Assembly: GCA_019693395.1 (NCBI GenBank)
Contig: JAAMXP010002809.1
Location: 1-27,954, forward strand
Length of the DNA stretch: 27,954 bases
Source: Ettlia oleoabundans
Lineage: Eukaryota; Chlorophyta; Chlorophyceae; Chlamydomonadales
Direction of reading: 5' to 3'
Position numbers and translations under genes: made by a program
Notes under the pieces: generated by a model
The model's database searches: none
What the model was told of the DNA's origin: nothing
What the model saw: the letters and a program-made list of their open reading frames with translations, nothing else
In this document: positions 1-10,330 of the stretch, piece by piece
Position numbering within the stretch: the first letter of the stretch is position 1
How the letters are laid out: every line of letters begins with the position of its first letter

Positions 1-609
1 GGGGGGGCGCTGGCCGCTCGCTCGGCGCGCCCCCGGCTCCGACGCCGGCGCGGGGGGGCGGAGAGGTTAGCGCTCCGTCGCCGTACGCGAGGGGCCGTGG
101 CCACAAGGGCCCGTGCGCGCCGCGGGCGCGGGGATTCCAGAGGTACTACTAGAAAGTGTTCCCATGCCAAGAAAGCCAGCTGCCGAGACACGAGTTATAG
201 CTGGTGCTGCCTGCTCTGAGCCTGCTGCCTCGTGCCGCAGCCCGATGGCTGCATTGCTGACTGTTGCTTGCAGAAGGTGTTGAATGAAACGCCTGTCCTG
301 CTGTCCCAAATGAGCGTGTTGTCAACGTCGTCAAAACGCTGATGAAGCGAAAAAAGGCAGTGTCCGGCAGGGGCCTGCTCTGTGCGCCACGCCCTACTCA
401 CTCCAAACACTGTGGATGCCCTAGCTTAGCCCACAGGAATGGGAACAGGATCCTGGCCTCTTACCATCAGGAACCAGGTGCCATGCTGTGGGCCAGTGTA
501 AGCGCTACAAGCAGTTTGGCAAGGTAATAGGTGTTGCACACGGCCGCAATAACAGCTGACCAGAATAGAGAGATGTGCTTGCCTAAAATTCAGCACTAGC
601 CAGTCTCAC

Positions 610-748
610 CTGCCATATTCATAAACGGTTGCATACTGCGTGGACAGTTCAGAATACAGTACATAAACAGCCAGGCCATCAGCCCTCCCTTCCGCCACAG
701 CGTTGATTTCCGCGGCAAAAGCCGGAACGGCAGGGCTGGCCTTTTCAA
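610..748 (-). CDS. Possible internal exon of an unidentified minus-strand gene
   Basis: On the minus strand a TTTCTTCAG acceptor precedes base 748 and a GGCAG|GTGAGA donor follows base 610. The 139-nt interval between them is open and reads ...AFAAEINAVAEGRADGL... and ...YVLYSELSTQYATVYEYG. The amino-acid composition looks more protein-like than the surrounding frames. No family is recognised. It could also be a captured gene fragment, since the repeat-rich region starts just to the right. Confidence 0.25.
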
Positions 749-1319
749 CTGAAGAAACCCGTCGGTGGTGAGATGGCTGGGTCCTTGGTCTGTTGAGAGT
801 GGTCTTTTGAGAGTGGACAAGGGGAGTGTTAGAGCGCTTGCGAGGGCCAGAGCACCAAGCGGCGTCGACGGGTTTCCTCATTCTGCCCTGCCACTCTGGC
901 AGTGGACAGGAGCGGAGGCACTCCCGACGCCTTCTTGCTGCATTTTGGGAAACCCCAATGCTAGATAGAAATGCCACAAAGCTAGAAAAGCGGCGCAGGC
1001 CGCCTAGTTGAGAGCGTGGTGATCCTGACCCCGCCCGGCCTGCACAGGGGTTCCGGCACGGGCGGCGGGTCAAACACTGACGCATAACACCTATAGGAAG
1101 CAACTCCAATCCGCGTAACCAGCAGAGCAGCTTCACGCAGGAGCCCCGAGAGCGCCTGGAACCCTACGATTTTTAATGAGTGGGGTCTGTTGGGCCTCCA
1201 ATTCTCCACAGGCTGCGTCCCTGACCTTTGCCGCTGGTGTCACTTGTCGACAATGCTAATATCAAGCCGTAGAGACAAATAGAGCTGAAAAATATGGAGT
1301 TTTAAGGCCAAAACCTTCC

Positions 1320-1372
1320 AAAATGATGCTGAGGCCCCCATTGAGCAAAATGATGCTGAGGCCCCCATTGAG
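1320..1372. repeat. 27-bp perfect tandem duplication
   Basis: A 26-base segment beginning AAAATGATGCTGAGG at 1320 is repeated exactly at 1347, giving a unit of 27 bp in two copies. No gene is recognised here, so it is best described as a short tandem duplication in noncoding DNA. Confidence 0.9.
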
Positions 1373-1493
1373 GCAAGTCAGCCGGGGGAATCGACCGTGG
1401 GGATTGGGCCACGAGGCCTACCTCGACATTATTCTATAGTAGTACCTCTGGGATTCCTTCTGCGCGCTGTGCTGCGTGGCGGAAACTTGCTTT

Positions 1494-2998
1494 CCACCTC
1501 TTCGTACAAGGGCCCGAGACTTTTTGTCGGCTGCGGCCGCGCCGCCCGGCGCGTGCTAAAGCTTAGAAGGTTTGCAAGCGGTTAGAAACGAAAAAGCTTT
1601 TGCCCGGGGTAAGTCAGGGTTTGGAACGCGAAATGTGTAGCGGGTGGCGTGTTGTAAGTCGCGCCGGACGGCTCGATGGGAGGCTCTCGCGCGGAAGCGC
1701 AAAGTTTCGGCGCCACCAAGGCGGCTAACGCTGCGTGTGCTTCAGCAGGAGCACTTCGCGGTTGGCCAGCGGCAGCCTCCCGGGGCGAACGGCTGCGCAA
1801 AAGATACGGCGCAAAATTTGGTGCCGGGCAATGTGCGGCGGGCAGCCCATAACGGCAGGCAGCGCGAGATGGGCATGTGCAGGAGCCAACGAGGACCAGG
1901 CAGCGGCAGCCTCCCGTTGCAACTAGTGCAGGAGGATGTAAAGAACACCCAAGTAGATGGAACGGGCTGCGAGAAGGCTACGGCAGCGGCGGCCGCTGCT
2001 TCGGCAGCGGTCGCAGCCCCTTGGTGCAGACGTGTTGGCTGCGTTTCAGGTAGCTGACCGGGCTCAAGAGTGGCCGGTGGTGTGTCGCAAGTTTCTGTTG
2101 GCCGGTCCACAGGCATGTATAGGGCTGAATTGCAGATTTAGGGTGCCAGCAGGCTGTTACTGCGTGGTGCTCTCTCGCGGGAGCACATGGGGATTTGCCA
2201 GCTGCAGCTTCCCTTTGCAGTTAGCCGGGAAGAGACTATGGCAAAAGAGGTAGGTGGAAAATTTGCGCGGCATACAGCCCATAGCGGCAAGCAGGGCAAG
2301 TTCCCAGGGCGCGACGGCGGCAGCGGCAGCGGTTAGCGATTAAAGGCCCGCCAGCCGGCACCAGACCCGGTTCGAAAGACTCGGAAATGGTTGTTTGATA
2401 ATGTACCGCGGAATGAGTCGCCGGTTGGGTGCTGAGGTCTCAACGGTTTGCAGGTGGGAAGCGCAAGTGCGTTGGGCCGTGCTGTTGAACCGCAAGCGAG
2501 CGTCCAGCCTGCAACGTGCATGGCATGGCTCGCGTCTATTTGCTTCCTACTTTTGTGAGAACCTTGTTTTATGTCGCGATCCCGAATCCAGCGCGTTTCG
2601 CCCATGTTCCTTTGCTTAGTGGACCTGGCTTTGGGTGCAGATCGATGCAGCGCTGAGCAGTTGTGGCATGGATGGCGGCAAGCACCAACCGTCGCAGCAG
2701 TACGCTGATGGGGCGAGACGTCTTGTGCGACGTGCTGCACTGCTGCAGTGCCGTTCTTCAATGCTCACAACCCCTTATATGTGCCACAGTCAGGAATGCA
2801 GAAACTGTCACCAACGCTTGAGCTTCATATCACCAGCTGATTTTAGGCAGGCTGCTGCCGCCGCCGCCTTCAGCAGGCTGTGGTCTGATGTGCGGCTTCC
2901 CGACTGAGGATGGATTGTATAGATGCGTGTTGACTGGCAAATGCTTCACATCGCAGTACATTCAACCGAAGGTACAGTATTGGTCGGGAATGGGGTGG
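1494..2998 (+). repeat. R1 interspersed repeat, copy A (about 1.5 kb, apparently full length)
   Basis: Copy A starts at CCACCTC (a one-base variant of CCACCCC) followed by TCGTACAAGGGCCCGAGAC. It ends with GGTCGGGAATGGGGTGG at 2998. Almost every segment has a counterpart, in the same order and opposite orientation, in copy C at 15044-16599. The last 300 bases (about 2698-2998) match copy C (15044-15345) almost perfectly, while the left part is much more diverged. Copies B and D share the left 700 bases. Reading frames are not conserved between copies over most of the length. The right end reads GMGW...WFHP in every copy, but a one-base difference near 2883 breaks the frame in A relative to C. 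No transposase or reverse transcriptase is visible, so this is probably a non-autonomous element of unknown class. Confidence 0.8.
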
Positions 2999-3016
2999 AA
3001 GAACTGGTTCCACCCC
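2992..3016. repeat. R1 junction hairpin 1
   Basis: GGGGTGG at 2992-2998 and CCACCCC at 3010-3016 are perfect inverted 7-mers separated by 11 bases (AAGAACTGGTT). It marks the right end of R1 copy A. The sequence after it (CCACCCCGTTATA) matches the first 13 bases of copy B, then switches to an ankyrin exon. The same arm sequence and spacer length recur at 3563, 11490 and 15026. Confidence 0.85.
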
Positions 3017-3023
3017 GTTATAA

Positions 3024-3147
3024 GCGGCGGAGTCAGGGCACGCAGCATGTGTAGACGCAATGATTTTAGCTGGGGCTAGGGTGGACATAGCTAACAAGCA
3101 TGACTTCTGGACACCACTGCATTGCGCAGCAGTTTACCGGGCGGGAA
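3024..3147 (+). pseudogene. Ankyrin-repeat exon fragment, in frame, next to R1 copy A
   Basis: The plus strand reads, in one open frame from 3024, AAESGHAACVDAMILAGARV followed by DIANKHDFWTPLHCAAV. This is a classic ankyrin repeat: G-H-x3-C-V-x-x-[LM]-[IL]-x-A-G-A-x-V, then the loop D-x-x-x-x-x-x-x-T-P-L-H-C-A-A. A stop codon (TAA, 3021-3023) sits immediately upstream, and homology to the minus-strand copy near 14160-14287 ends at about 3147. The piece therefore has no gene around it. It begins only 8 bases after the R1 junction hairpin, which suggests it was captured by or moved with R1 sequence. It is a gene fragment, not a functional gene. Confidence 0.75.
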
Positions 3148-4443
3148 TCGGGACCTCTCGGTTGGTGTAGCACGCGGTGTACTGCGATGAACGGGTGTTG
3201 GTCTTTGGTGCTAGCTGGTGGCACAGCTAGAGTCTCGACGGCCGATTACAAGTCTGGTATCCCACAGCGAGTTGCTGTGTTCTAGAGTAAGAGGTAAAAA
3301 GCCCCGATGCATGCCCGGTGGCAGGTTATATAGTGTTGTCCACAGGGAACATGCATTGAATGTGAATACGATCTGATTACAAATGTGTGCTGAGGTGTGC
3401 GCGGTGGGCGGACGGTTAGAGTCAAGCATAGCGGGAGGCTTGTATGCAAGCTGACTCTCTGCTAAGTCCCCGAGTATATCGGTCCCCACGGAGTACGCGG
3501 TGAACGGCATCAGATGGTTGCAAAAGAAAACAAGGGAAGACAATAGACATGTCCGTCGGGATGGGGTGGCAAGCCTGGTTCCACCCCACATACAGCGCAC
3601 GACGGATTTAGTCGAGACATCGCCCGGCTCCCGCGCCAAACCGCCTGCGGCGACCTCCAGACCGCGAAACAGGCCAGAACGGGCGCCGCGCGAGCCACTA
3701 CGAGATGTTAATGCGGATTGCGTCGCGGACGCCGCATGCCTTGCGACTCCGAAGCGCTAAATGTGTTGTTGGTGCGGTGCGGAAGTTTGGTATTCTCTCG
3801 CCGGAAGAAGAAGAAGAAGATGTGACACACTTGGGTGACTTGAGGGAGAGATATGTCGACCGCGCAGCTTTCCAGCCGCTGCCGCTCCCTCCCCACCTGT
3901 GGCTATGTTAACTCATCCCGGGTCGGGCTGGGGCTGGCCGCTTTGGTCGTAAAGCTTCCGTCTGGTGTTTCTAAATTTTACATTATACTGTAGTGTAGTA
4001 AGTGCTATTCGTTTGGCCGTCGCAACAGCTTGGGTACTGCTGACGCCGCACTCACACATTGCTTTCACAGCCGTCGCAGTAAACAAGGCCGGAATGTGTG
4101 ACCAGTACAGGAACGACGTTTCCTTGCTGTTGAGGGTGGGGCTGCCGCCAGCTCTGCCGCCATCCATGTCTGCCTGCCCATGCAGACTCACCCTGCATAT
4201 GAATCATCTACGGCACCTCTGGCGACCGGCTCCAGCCAGTTGTTGACATCCTTTGATGACGCCATGCATTTGGCTGCAACCAGCTCACTTGTATGCCCTC
4301 AACTCGTGCGAAGGAGATAGATCCTCTCACCCCCTCCAGCAGGCCGTGAGCAGTAACATAGCTGGACACGTTAGGTTAAGGAACCTTATATCCCCGACCC
4401 TGCTCTTTATAACCACACTCGCAACCGCATATGGGCAGGGTGA
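3148..4443. other. Region without an identified gene
   Basis: No protein family is recognised on either strand. It contains one R1 junction hairpin (3563-3587), a GAA trinucleotide run (about 3803-3820), and short overlapping open frames. The segment right of 3587 (CCACCCCACATACAGCGC...) may be a truncated R1-related unit, since it begins with the R1 start motif, but I see no further homology to the other copies. Confidence 0.5.
3563..3587. repeat. R1 junction hairpin 2
   Basis: GGGGTGG (3563-3569), spacer CAAGCCTGGTT, CCACCCC (3581-3587). Arms and spacer are identical to the hairpin at 11490-11514. It is preceded by GTCGGGAT, as at the other R1 right ends, so a short R1 right-end relic probably precedes it. 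Confidence 0.85.
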
Positions 4444-5925
4444 TCAACATGGTAAGATGTGTTGCAACTCTGGGTCAATGCACCGTAGTAAATGTACAGA
4501 TGTGGCGTCGTAACTGCCAGGCCAGCGTAGTAGCTGTCGCTTGAGTTTCTTCCTCAGGGTGGCATGTTTGTAGCCCCGTACCACCATGGTTGCCAGCAGT
4601 TGTGCGCACTCCTGGACAAAATTCCAGGATAATGCAGCGGAACCTGTGGAATTGCCCAATGACACTGTTATATTTGCAGCGCACGATTGGAGGTGATGTG
4701 GGGAAAACGCACAAAATGGATAGACTGGAAGTCAGGGCGGCGGCGCTTATCATACAAGCGGGTGGTTAGGGGGCAGCAGCCGTTGTCATCTGCGGGGGCG
4801 GTAATGATATCAAGGTATGGAACAGACGCTCCATCTGGTGTCACTACAAGGCTCAGTTGTGAGTAATAAATGCCCGTGAAACCATGCAAAGCTTGATTGT
4901 TACAAGTCAGGTGTGCCAGCAACTTGTTGTTGATGATGTGCATATAATCCACACAACGATTTGTAAACTGAAACTGTTTGGCAATGACCAACGCCGCTCT
5001 GTCTGGGTATACCGGCTGTGGCGATTGCAAGGAGTTGTCCGGCAGGCGTAAGCAAATTCTGGTGGGCTTGGGGGGTGGGTTTGGGTAGCGGCAGCCAGCT
5101 GTCGGACGAAATGTATCTCATGCACAAACAAGAAATAGTTGGCAATAAAAACTGCAGCACTGCCTCCCATGGGGATCCAATAGCTTGGTTGTGGATGGTA
5201 GCGCCAAACTCAATAAAACTGTTCTGTAGTAACCAACCTAGCCTTCTCTGCCTTGTCGGACCAAGGGAGCCTGGCCAGGTTGATACCACATAAAGGGCCG
5301 TTTGCGGTCTGACCATATCTTCACCGCCACAGCGCCATCATGTAGTTCATTGGCAACTCCCCACACCAACCAGTTAAGTGTCAAAGCAAGGTCTTGGAGG
5401 TTCAGGTTGGTGTACAGTCGAGTGACGTCAGCGATACACTGATGTACTGGTCCCAAGTAGTTCGTGCGGTTGTAAGCTTGAATGCGAGGGATAATATTGG
5501 CAGTGGACGTGAGTAACCAAGGCCACTGGTATCAGTGAACCCAGGTATATTGACTATGGCTGCTGCCCAAAGCCGGTGCAGATCACGCCCAATCCCTCGG
5601 AAGAAGGATGCAAGGAGCTAGTTGAGTTTTGTTGTGGTGACCTGTGCTGAGCCCGCAATGAAGCGGCTGCCCACCGGTTTGTTGTGCAGCTTTGTGATTG
5701 AATCACAAAATGGCAGTTCTGCCGCTGAGCACTCGAACCCGTGTGCCCGCAGCCACTAGGCGTGCTCAGCAATAATGTCGTCCTTGCTGCGACCCACCAC
5801 CTGCATGTAAACTTGCTGTGGCGGGGGCTTAGCCGGCTGGAGATTTGTCCAAAATGGTGGGTTTGCAAATAGTGTTTCTTGCAAATTAATACCATGTTTG
5901 TCCGCTTTATCGACAAGTGGCGACA
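4444..5925 (-). pseudogene. Decayed reverse transcriptase of Penelope-like type
   Basis: Read on the minus strand from about 5925, the frame runs PLVDKADKHGINLQETLFAN, then a K-L-H-N-K-P-V-G-S-R-F-I-A-G-S block (near 5700) typical of the RT fingers. RT motif A follows as ADVTRLYTNLN (near 5430-5400), motif B as Q-A-I-G then P-M-G-G-S (near 5180-5160), and motif C as RCVDYMHI (near 4955). Downstream come VPYLDI, L-T-T-R-L-Y-D-K-R and Q-F-H-R-F, the usual C-terminal landmarks, ending at a stop at 4444. DV..LYTN is characteristic of Penelope-like RTs. The copy is dead: in-frame TAG codons occur at 5756-5758 and 5618-5620, there is a one-base frameshift near 5172-5176, and the second catalytic Asp of motif C is Tyr. 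No GIY-YIG endonuclease is visible. A second related fragment lies at 17818-18262. Confidence 0.8.
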
Positions 5926-6477
5926 AAGTGGGCGCTCATTTGCCGCCAAGCATGGCGGTCAACCCGTGTGAAGCTATGCAGCTCAGAAAAAATATGTATA
6001 GTGCGAGAGGGGACTGTGAACAAGGCATGCGTCGCTGACATTTGACCCCTGCAGTCCCCCCCTGCGCCCTCTGGTATCTCGTGACCGCTGCTCTCGTGCA
6101 CCACCGAACTTTCGCGAAATATTGGATATGGTTCCGTGCCCGCAACGCACCAAGTTTGCATGCCTAGCGTTACCCGGCGGGGTCTTTGTTCACCGAGAGT
6201 TCATGGCCGTTTTGGACCCTATTTCCAAGGTGTTCCGCTGTATCTTATTTCGCAACTTAGACGTCAGAACCTGGACGAGCTTCCTGCGGTTTGCTCCGAC
6301 AACGGCGCCCCCACGCGCCTGACAACCCAGCGAGCCCCACCCGCCTGAGAACCCGGCAAAAGCAAAGCGACTCCATCTCTCCGCGCTGCTATTTCTTCCA
6401 CGTGACGATGGCAGTTTCAGCCATTGAAAGGTGAGGTTTTGCCTGCAGCAGTAGCACTGTATTGGTAACGAGGGATA
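5926..6477. other. Region between the retroelement remnant and the acyltransferase gene
   Basis: Short overlapping frames occur on both strands, none with a recognisable motif. It should contain the promoter of the plus-strand acyltransferase gene, but I see no convincing TATA box or other element, and part may be the unrecognised 5' portion of the minus-strand retroelement. Confidence 0.5.
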
Positions 6478-9348
6478 ATGTTGACCGTCTATTGCCCACG
6501 AAATTCCTTCTTGGTTACTTTAGTGGTGGTTAGTTGTGGAGGAAAGGCTGTCGATCCACACAAATCACAACCTGACCTTCATTGCAGCCTGCCACAGCGT
6601 TTTTGGAGAGCTGTGAGCCAACATGTGACTGGCAACCCTCAGCGCCTACTAGTCACAGACCGAGTGCGCAAACGCCTGCTAACAGCAGTTGATCATGATT
6701 TCATGCGGGACGCCTGTCAGAGAACCATGGAAATGGTCGGGGCAGTGCAAGAAGAATCTTCGGCGACGTACATGTTCAAGGTGCAGGCAGGCAGTCGTGC
6801 ACCCAATCACACAGCCTGCTGCTCTCTTTTCTACTTGCATATTAACATTTCTGTGTTACATACTGGAAGCCCTGCAGCCTGCTCCAGTTGACCAGATGTA
6901 TCAAGGCGCTGCTGTCAGTTTTAGTTATTTCTTCAAAAACCACAACCTACACCCAAGCTTGCTTAAGCGTGCACTGCAAGGCGTCCTCAGCGAGGTGCCA
7001 CATTTAGCAGGTCGGGGGCGTCTGCTGGGCAGTGGCAGCCGCCTTATTGACTCGTTGATTGAGTGTAACAACGAGGGGGTGCTGTTTGCAACTGCAAGCG
7101 CGCCGAACATCAGGTGTGGCGTGTCTTATGCGTGGCAAACAAGCAAAACCCACAGGAAATGCAATCTTTTAAGCCACATCCTCATTCCTGTGACCAGGCT
7201 TGAGGATGTTGGTCCCCACACATGGTCTACTCTACACAGTAGGCGCACCTTGGACGACTCTCCAATGCCCTTTTACTGTCAGCCGATGGATGCTTCGGCG
7301 GTTATCAAGGGCAAGGAAGCCCCTGTGCAAATCAGGTGCATCCACAGAGCACACTTCACACAGCCTGGGAGTTACACATGCTTCACTGTGTTTTTGAACC
7401 CGATGATATGTCCTGCAGGCTTACCGACCTAGCGGATGCACAGGTGCTGAGCATTAGCTGCTGGCATGCAGCTGTGGATGGTGGAAGCAGCATCAAGCTA
7501 GCTACGCGTCTATCGCAGCACTACAGGTGCGCATCAGTTCCTGAGGTCGGCCACACTGATGTAGGAACTTGTTAAGACAGTGTCACTGTTGCATGCAGGG
7601 CTTTGAAAAATAGAGTCATTGTAAGCCCTAACCGCCTTCGGGCAGGAACAACGCTGCTGCATTCTCCTGCTGACTTTATGGACGCGCTGGCGGATGAGTG
7701 AGCAATTTTCTGCTGGCGTGGTGCTGCTTTTGCATCTTGGTTGGCATTCGCCACTGAACTGTCATTTAATCAACCTTCTTTGCCACGTGCTGACTACAGT
7801 GTAAGCCGACCTTACAAGCCCAACCCACTATCTACACAGATGTCCCTAAAACAGTGGCTTGCAGCGCCTGTCAGGCTATACCGCACGTTTACTAGCCGCT
7901 GGGATGTGCACACTCTGTACTTGCCCAAAGAAGTGGTTGCCCGAGTAAAAGCCGCAGCAATCGGTGGGTTAGGGGTGTTGTCACTGGTCCTTGTGTCCCA
8001 AATTGCCGGGGGACACATGTCTGCACGTCCTGGCCAAACAGCCCCTGTACTGCCGGCAGTAGGCTGACAAGCATTTTGCTGCTTTTTGCATACAGCGACT
8101 GCCAAAGGATTCAAACTCAGCACGAATGATGCTGTCCAGGCCATGTTATTTACATTATACAACGATTTACGTGGGTGGCCTTTGGTGCCCATCAGCCCAC
8201 AAATGTTCACTGTCACGGCAGGTGTGGAAGACGTTTTGTCGGGCTGCCTGGTTGTGCAGGTATTGTGTTTTGGACATCAGCCTCAATGGCAACAGCATCT
8301 GTGCCAGCCCTACATCACTCGCAGACATTTTGCAAGCTCGGAACCTGAAAGATGCCAGCCTTGCTAAACAGTACTTTGGCAATGCCGTGGAAATTGTGTT
8401 CCTGGAAGGTGAAAAAGAGGGTAAGCTGTAGTGACTTGAGCAAGATGCACATGATGTTGTGCAATGAAGGGAACCAGCAGCATGCACTAGCTTGTGAGGA
8501 GATTGTTGAGTTATGGTGTGTGATAGTTTTCACAGGTATATCCACAGAGAAGTACTCCAAAAAGCAGGACATGTTTTTAGCGGCAATGGCAACAAATGCG
8601 TGCCGGATTCGAGCAGGCATCGCTTCTTACCGTGCAGACTGGGTGAGCAACTTGCAAGGCGGATGACAGGTGCATCTGGTTGGTTTTCAATCTTACAATG
8701 CCATTTGTAAATAGTAAATTGAGGTAGGCACAGTGGTTAGCCATTGGTCGCACATCTAGCTCAAGCATTGCATTGCTACGGCACTTCTTCTGCAGATGCC
8801 CGTGATGAATACTTTGGCAAGCTATCAGAAAATGGTGCTCGTGCACAAGCTGGTGACTGCCGCAAACTTCATTGTGAAGGGAGCAGAGCGAAAATGCGCG
8901 TCAGCCAGCTGCATAACCAAGTTTCAGACCCAGGAGGTGTGTGGTGTGCGGTTGCCCTATTTCCTCCTTAGGGGGGTGGATGGAGGATCTCACTGACAAA
9001 GTTTTTCAGCCCAAAACAACTGGCCTGCTGGAGTGGTGTGATATGATTCATGCTAGCGAGGCATTCCATCCATATCTGCAGGTGGACTTTGGTGACGGTG
9101 CTCCGCACCATATGCAGGTACAAATGCGGCCTTGGTGCGACTGGTGGTACCTTTACCACGCAGCTGTCGGCATTGAGGACGGCAAGGGCCTTCTCATCCG
9201 CGCAGTTATGGAGCATGGCTTGGCACAGAAGCTGAAGGAGCACCCCCTTTGGAGCGGGCTGGCTGCAGGGGCGCAGCTGGCCCTTGCAGGAGAGTCCACA
9301 CAGCCATTTGGTGCAAAGCACACAAACATCAACGACAGTGTACATTGA
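6478..9348 (+). CDS. BAHD-family acyltransferase, about 11 exons
   Basis: BAHD enzymes transfer an acyl group from acyl-CoA to an alcohol or amine; they are usually cytosolic. Both family signatures are present: the catalytic HxxxDG as WHAAVDGG (about 7467-7490), and DFGWG as DFGDG (about 9085-9100), where Asp replaces Trp. Other typical blocks are MPFYCQPMDASAVIKGKEAP, FKLSTNDAVQAMLFTLYND and YFGNAV.

Exons joined by phase and motif continuity are (6478 or 6727)-6780, 6878-7113, 7240-7335, 7419-7526, 7599-7697, 7800-7963, 8096-8221, 8325-8420, 8536-8631, 8796-8834 (end uncertain) and 8972-9348. All donors used are GT. Length is about 495 aa if translation starts at ATG 6727, close to the family norm of 430-480, or about 579 aa from ATG 6478. 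The first exon and the 8631-8972 joins are the weakest. The substrate cannot be told. TGTAA, an algal poly(A) signal, occurs near 9540. The gene sits alone among repeats. Confidence 0.85.
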
Positions 9349-10139
9349 GTGGTTGATGGCTTAGAAGGGCATTTTGGGGTTTGGGGAATGGCATACGGTT
9401 GTTCCATACCCGTCATTCTTAGGCCTGCCCAACATGGTGCATCTTAGCGAAATGCAGTTGGCCGCAGGCCAATGGATCCCGCCAGAATGGTGTGCCGGGC
9501 CAAGGTCCAAGGGGCGACTGCTGAGAAACTGCTGATGGTTGTAAAGACCTGTCTCGCCCTGGAAACCCAGCCTGGCCGCTCAGCCATGTTTGAAATGTTC
9601 GCAGGGCGCGCCGCATTGTCTTGCCTGGGACGGGCCTGCCCGCTATAAAGAGAACTAGGCTGAATTATGCTTTCTTTACGGCCCTATTTCGCAGCAACGA
9701 CCAGTGGACTTCCAGCAGGTAATGGCGGCGCCGCTGGTAAAGCGAGCGGGCAGCCCAACTGCTGGATAGCGATTGTAAAGCAGAATCGCCCTAAATCAAC
9801 TGCAATATGCAAATGTGTGGAACTGCCGACGGAAAGGCGGGGATGACGAGATTGGTGCCAACCTGGCGGCGGCTGGCCCGGGGGGCCGAAGCTGGTCAGC
9901 TGGAGCCAGGTTCTTGAGGAGTTCCATGTGCCAAGGGCCTCGTCCTGTCCCCTTAGGTTCAGCCCACTCTCACTGCCGCGCGCCTCACCCTCAAACACAT
10001 CCCGCCCTACAGTGGGCCCCCGCCCCCCCCTGCTCACTGCTCGGTAAGAAGAGAGAGGTTCCTGATGGACTACTAAATATCGGTTCAGGGTAGCTGGTAG
10101 TACACTGCTTTGTAGGTCACAAGACGTTTGTTACACGGG
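9349..10139. other. Intergenic region
   Basis: It follows the TGA of the acyltransferase gene. Two TGTAA strings (about 9540 and 9774) could be its polyadenylation signals. The frames here are GC-rich and overlap on both strands without recognisable motifs. No repeat copies were noticed. Confidence 0.5.
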
Positions 10140-10277
10140 TCAAGATAGCAGAAGCAGCAGCTCCTTTAGCCCAGCTTGCCGGACCTGGGCAGCATGCAAA
10201 GAAACTGCATATGCATAAAGCCGCATGTCAAATTGGTTAAGCTGCTGCATGTGCTGCAGCATTAGCGGCTCGAGCTC
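10140..10277 (-). pseudogene. C-terminal exon or gene fragment, possibly sulfotransferase-like
   Basis: On the minus strand an ATGGCAG acceptor precedes 10277, and an open frame runs to a TGA at 10140-10142. It reads ELEPLMLQHMQQLNQFDMRL then YAYAVSLHAAQVRQAGLKEL. The L-x-x-x-N-x-[FL]-D-x-x-L-Y-x-Y-A pattern resembles the C-terminal helix of several sulfotransferase families, but this is a short, weak match. R1 copy B begins 54 bases upstream (10331), where the preceding intron would be, and no upstream exon is recognised beyond it. The simplest reading is a gene tail separated from its body by insertion or rearrangement. An intact last exon of a gene with unrecognised upstream exons is the alternative. 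Confidence 0.3.
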
Positions 10278-10330
10278 TGCCATAGCGTTGCTGCCGATCC
10301 TGCCTGCGCCTCTTCCCACCCGGCATCTTT

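Larger units (their letters stand above)
1..1490. other. Left-edge region without an identified gene
   Basis: The first 60 bases are G/C-rich low-complexity sequence. Open frames on both strands overlap each other and show no domain I recognise. The most gene-like pieces lie on the minus strand: a possible exon at 610-748, described separately, and a stretch near 260-345 reading RFDDVDNTLIWDSRTG after a possible CAG acceptor. These could be exons of one minus-strand gene running off the left edge, but I cannot identify a product or link them with confidence. A 27-bp tandem duplication lies at 1320-1372. Confidence 0.4.

Noticed and set aside
2368..2386. tRNA T-arm-like string GGTTCGAAAGAC
   Set aside because: No matching acceptor stem or anticodon arm around it; it is part of R1 copy A.
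5618..5758. TAG read as a sense codon (variant nuclear code)
   Set aside because: The same RT copy also has a frameshift and a lost catalytic Asp, so it is decayed. The intact genes show no in-frame TAG in their conserved exons.
6689..7432. 247-codon continuous frame as a single acyltransferase exon
   Set aside because: Only parts match the BAHD family. The segments between are flanked by good GT and CAG sites and interrupt the conserved blocks, so they are introns.
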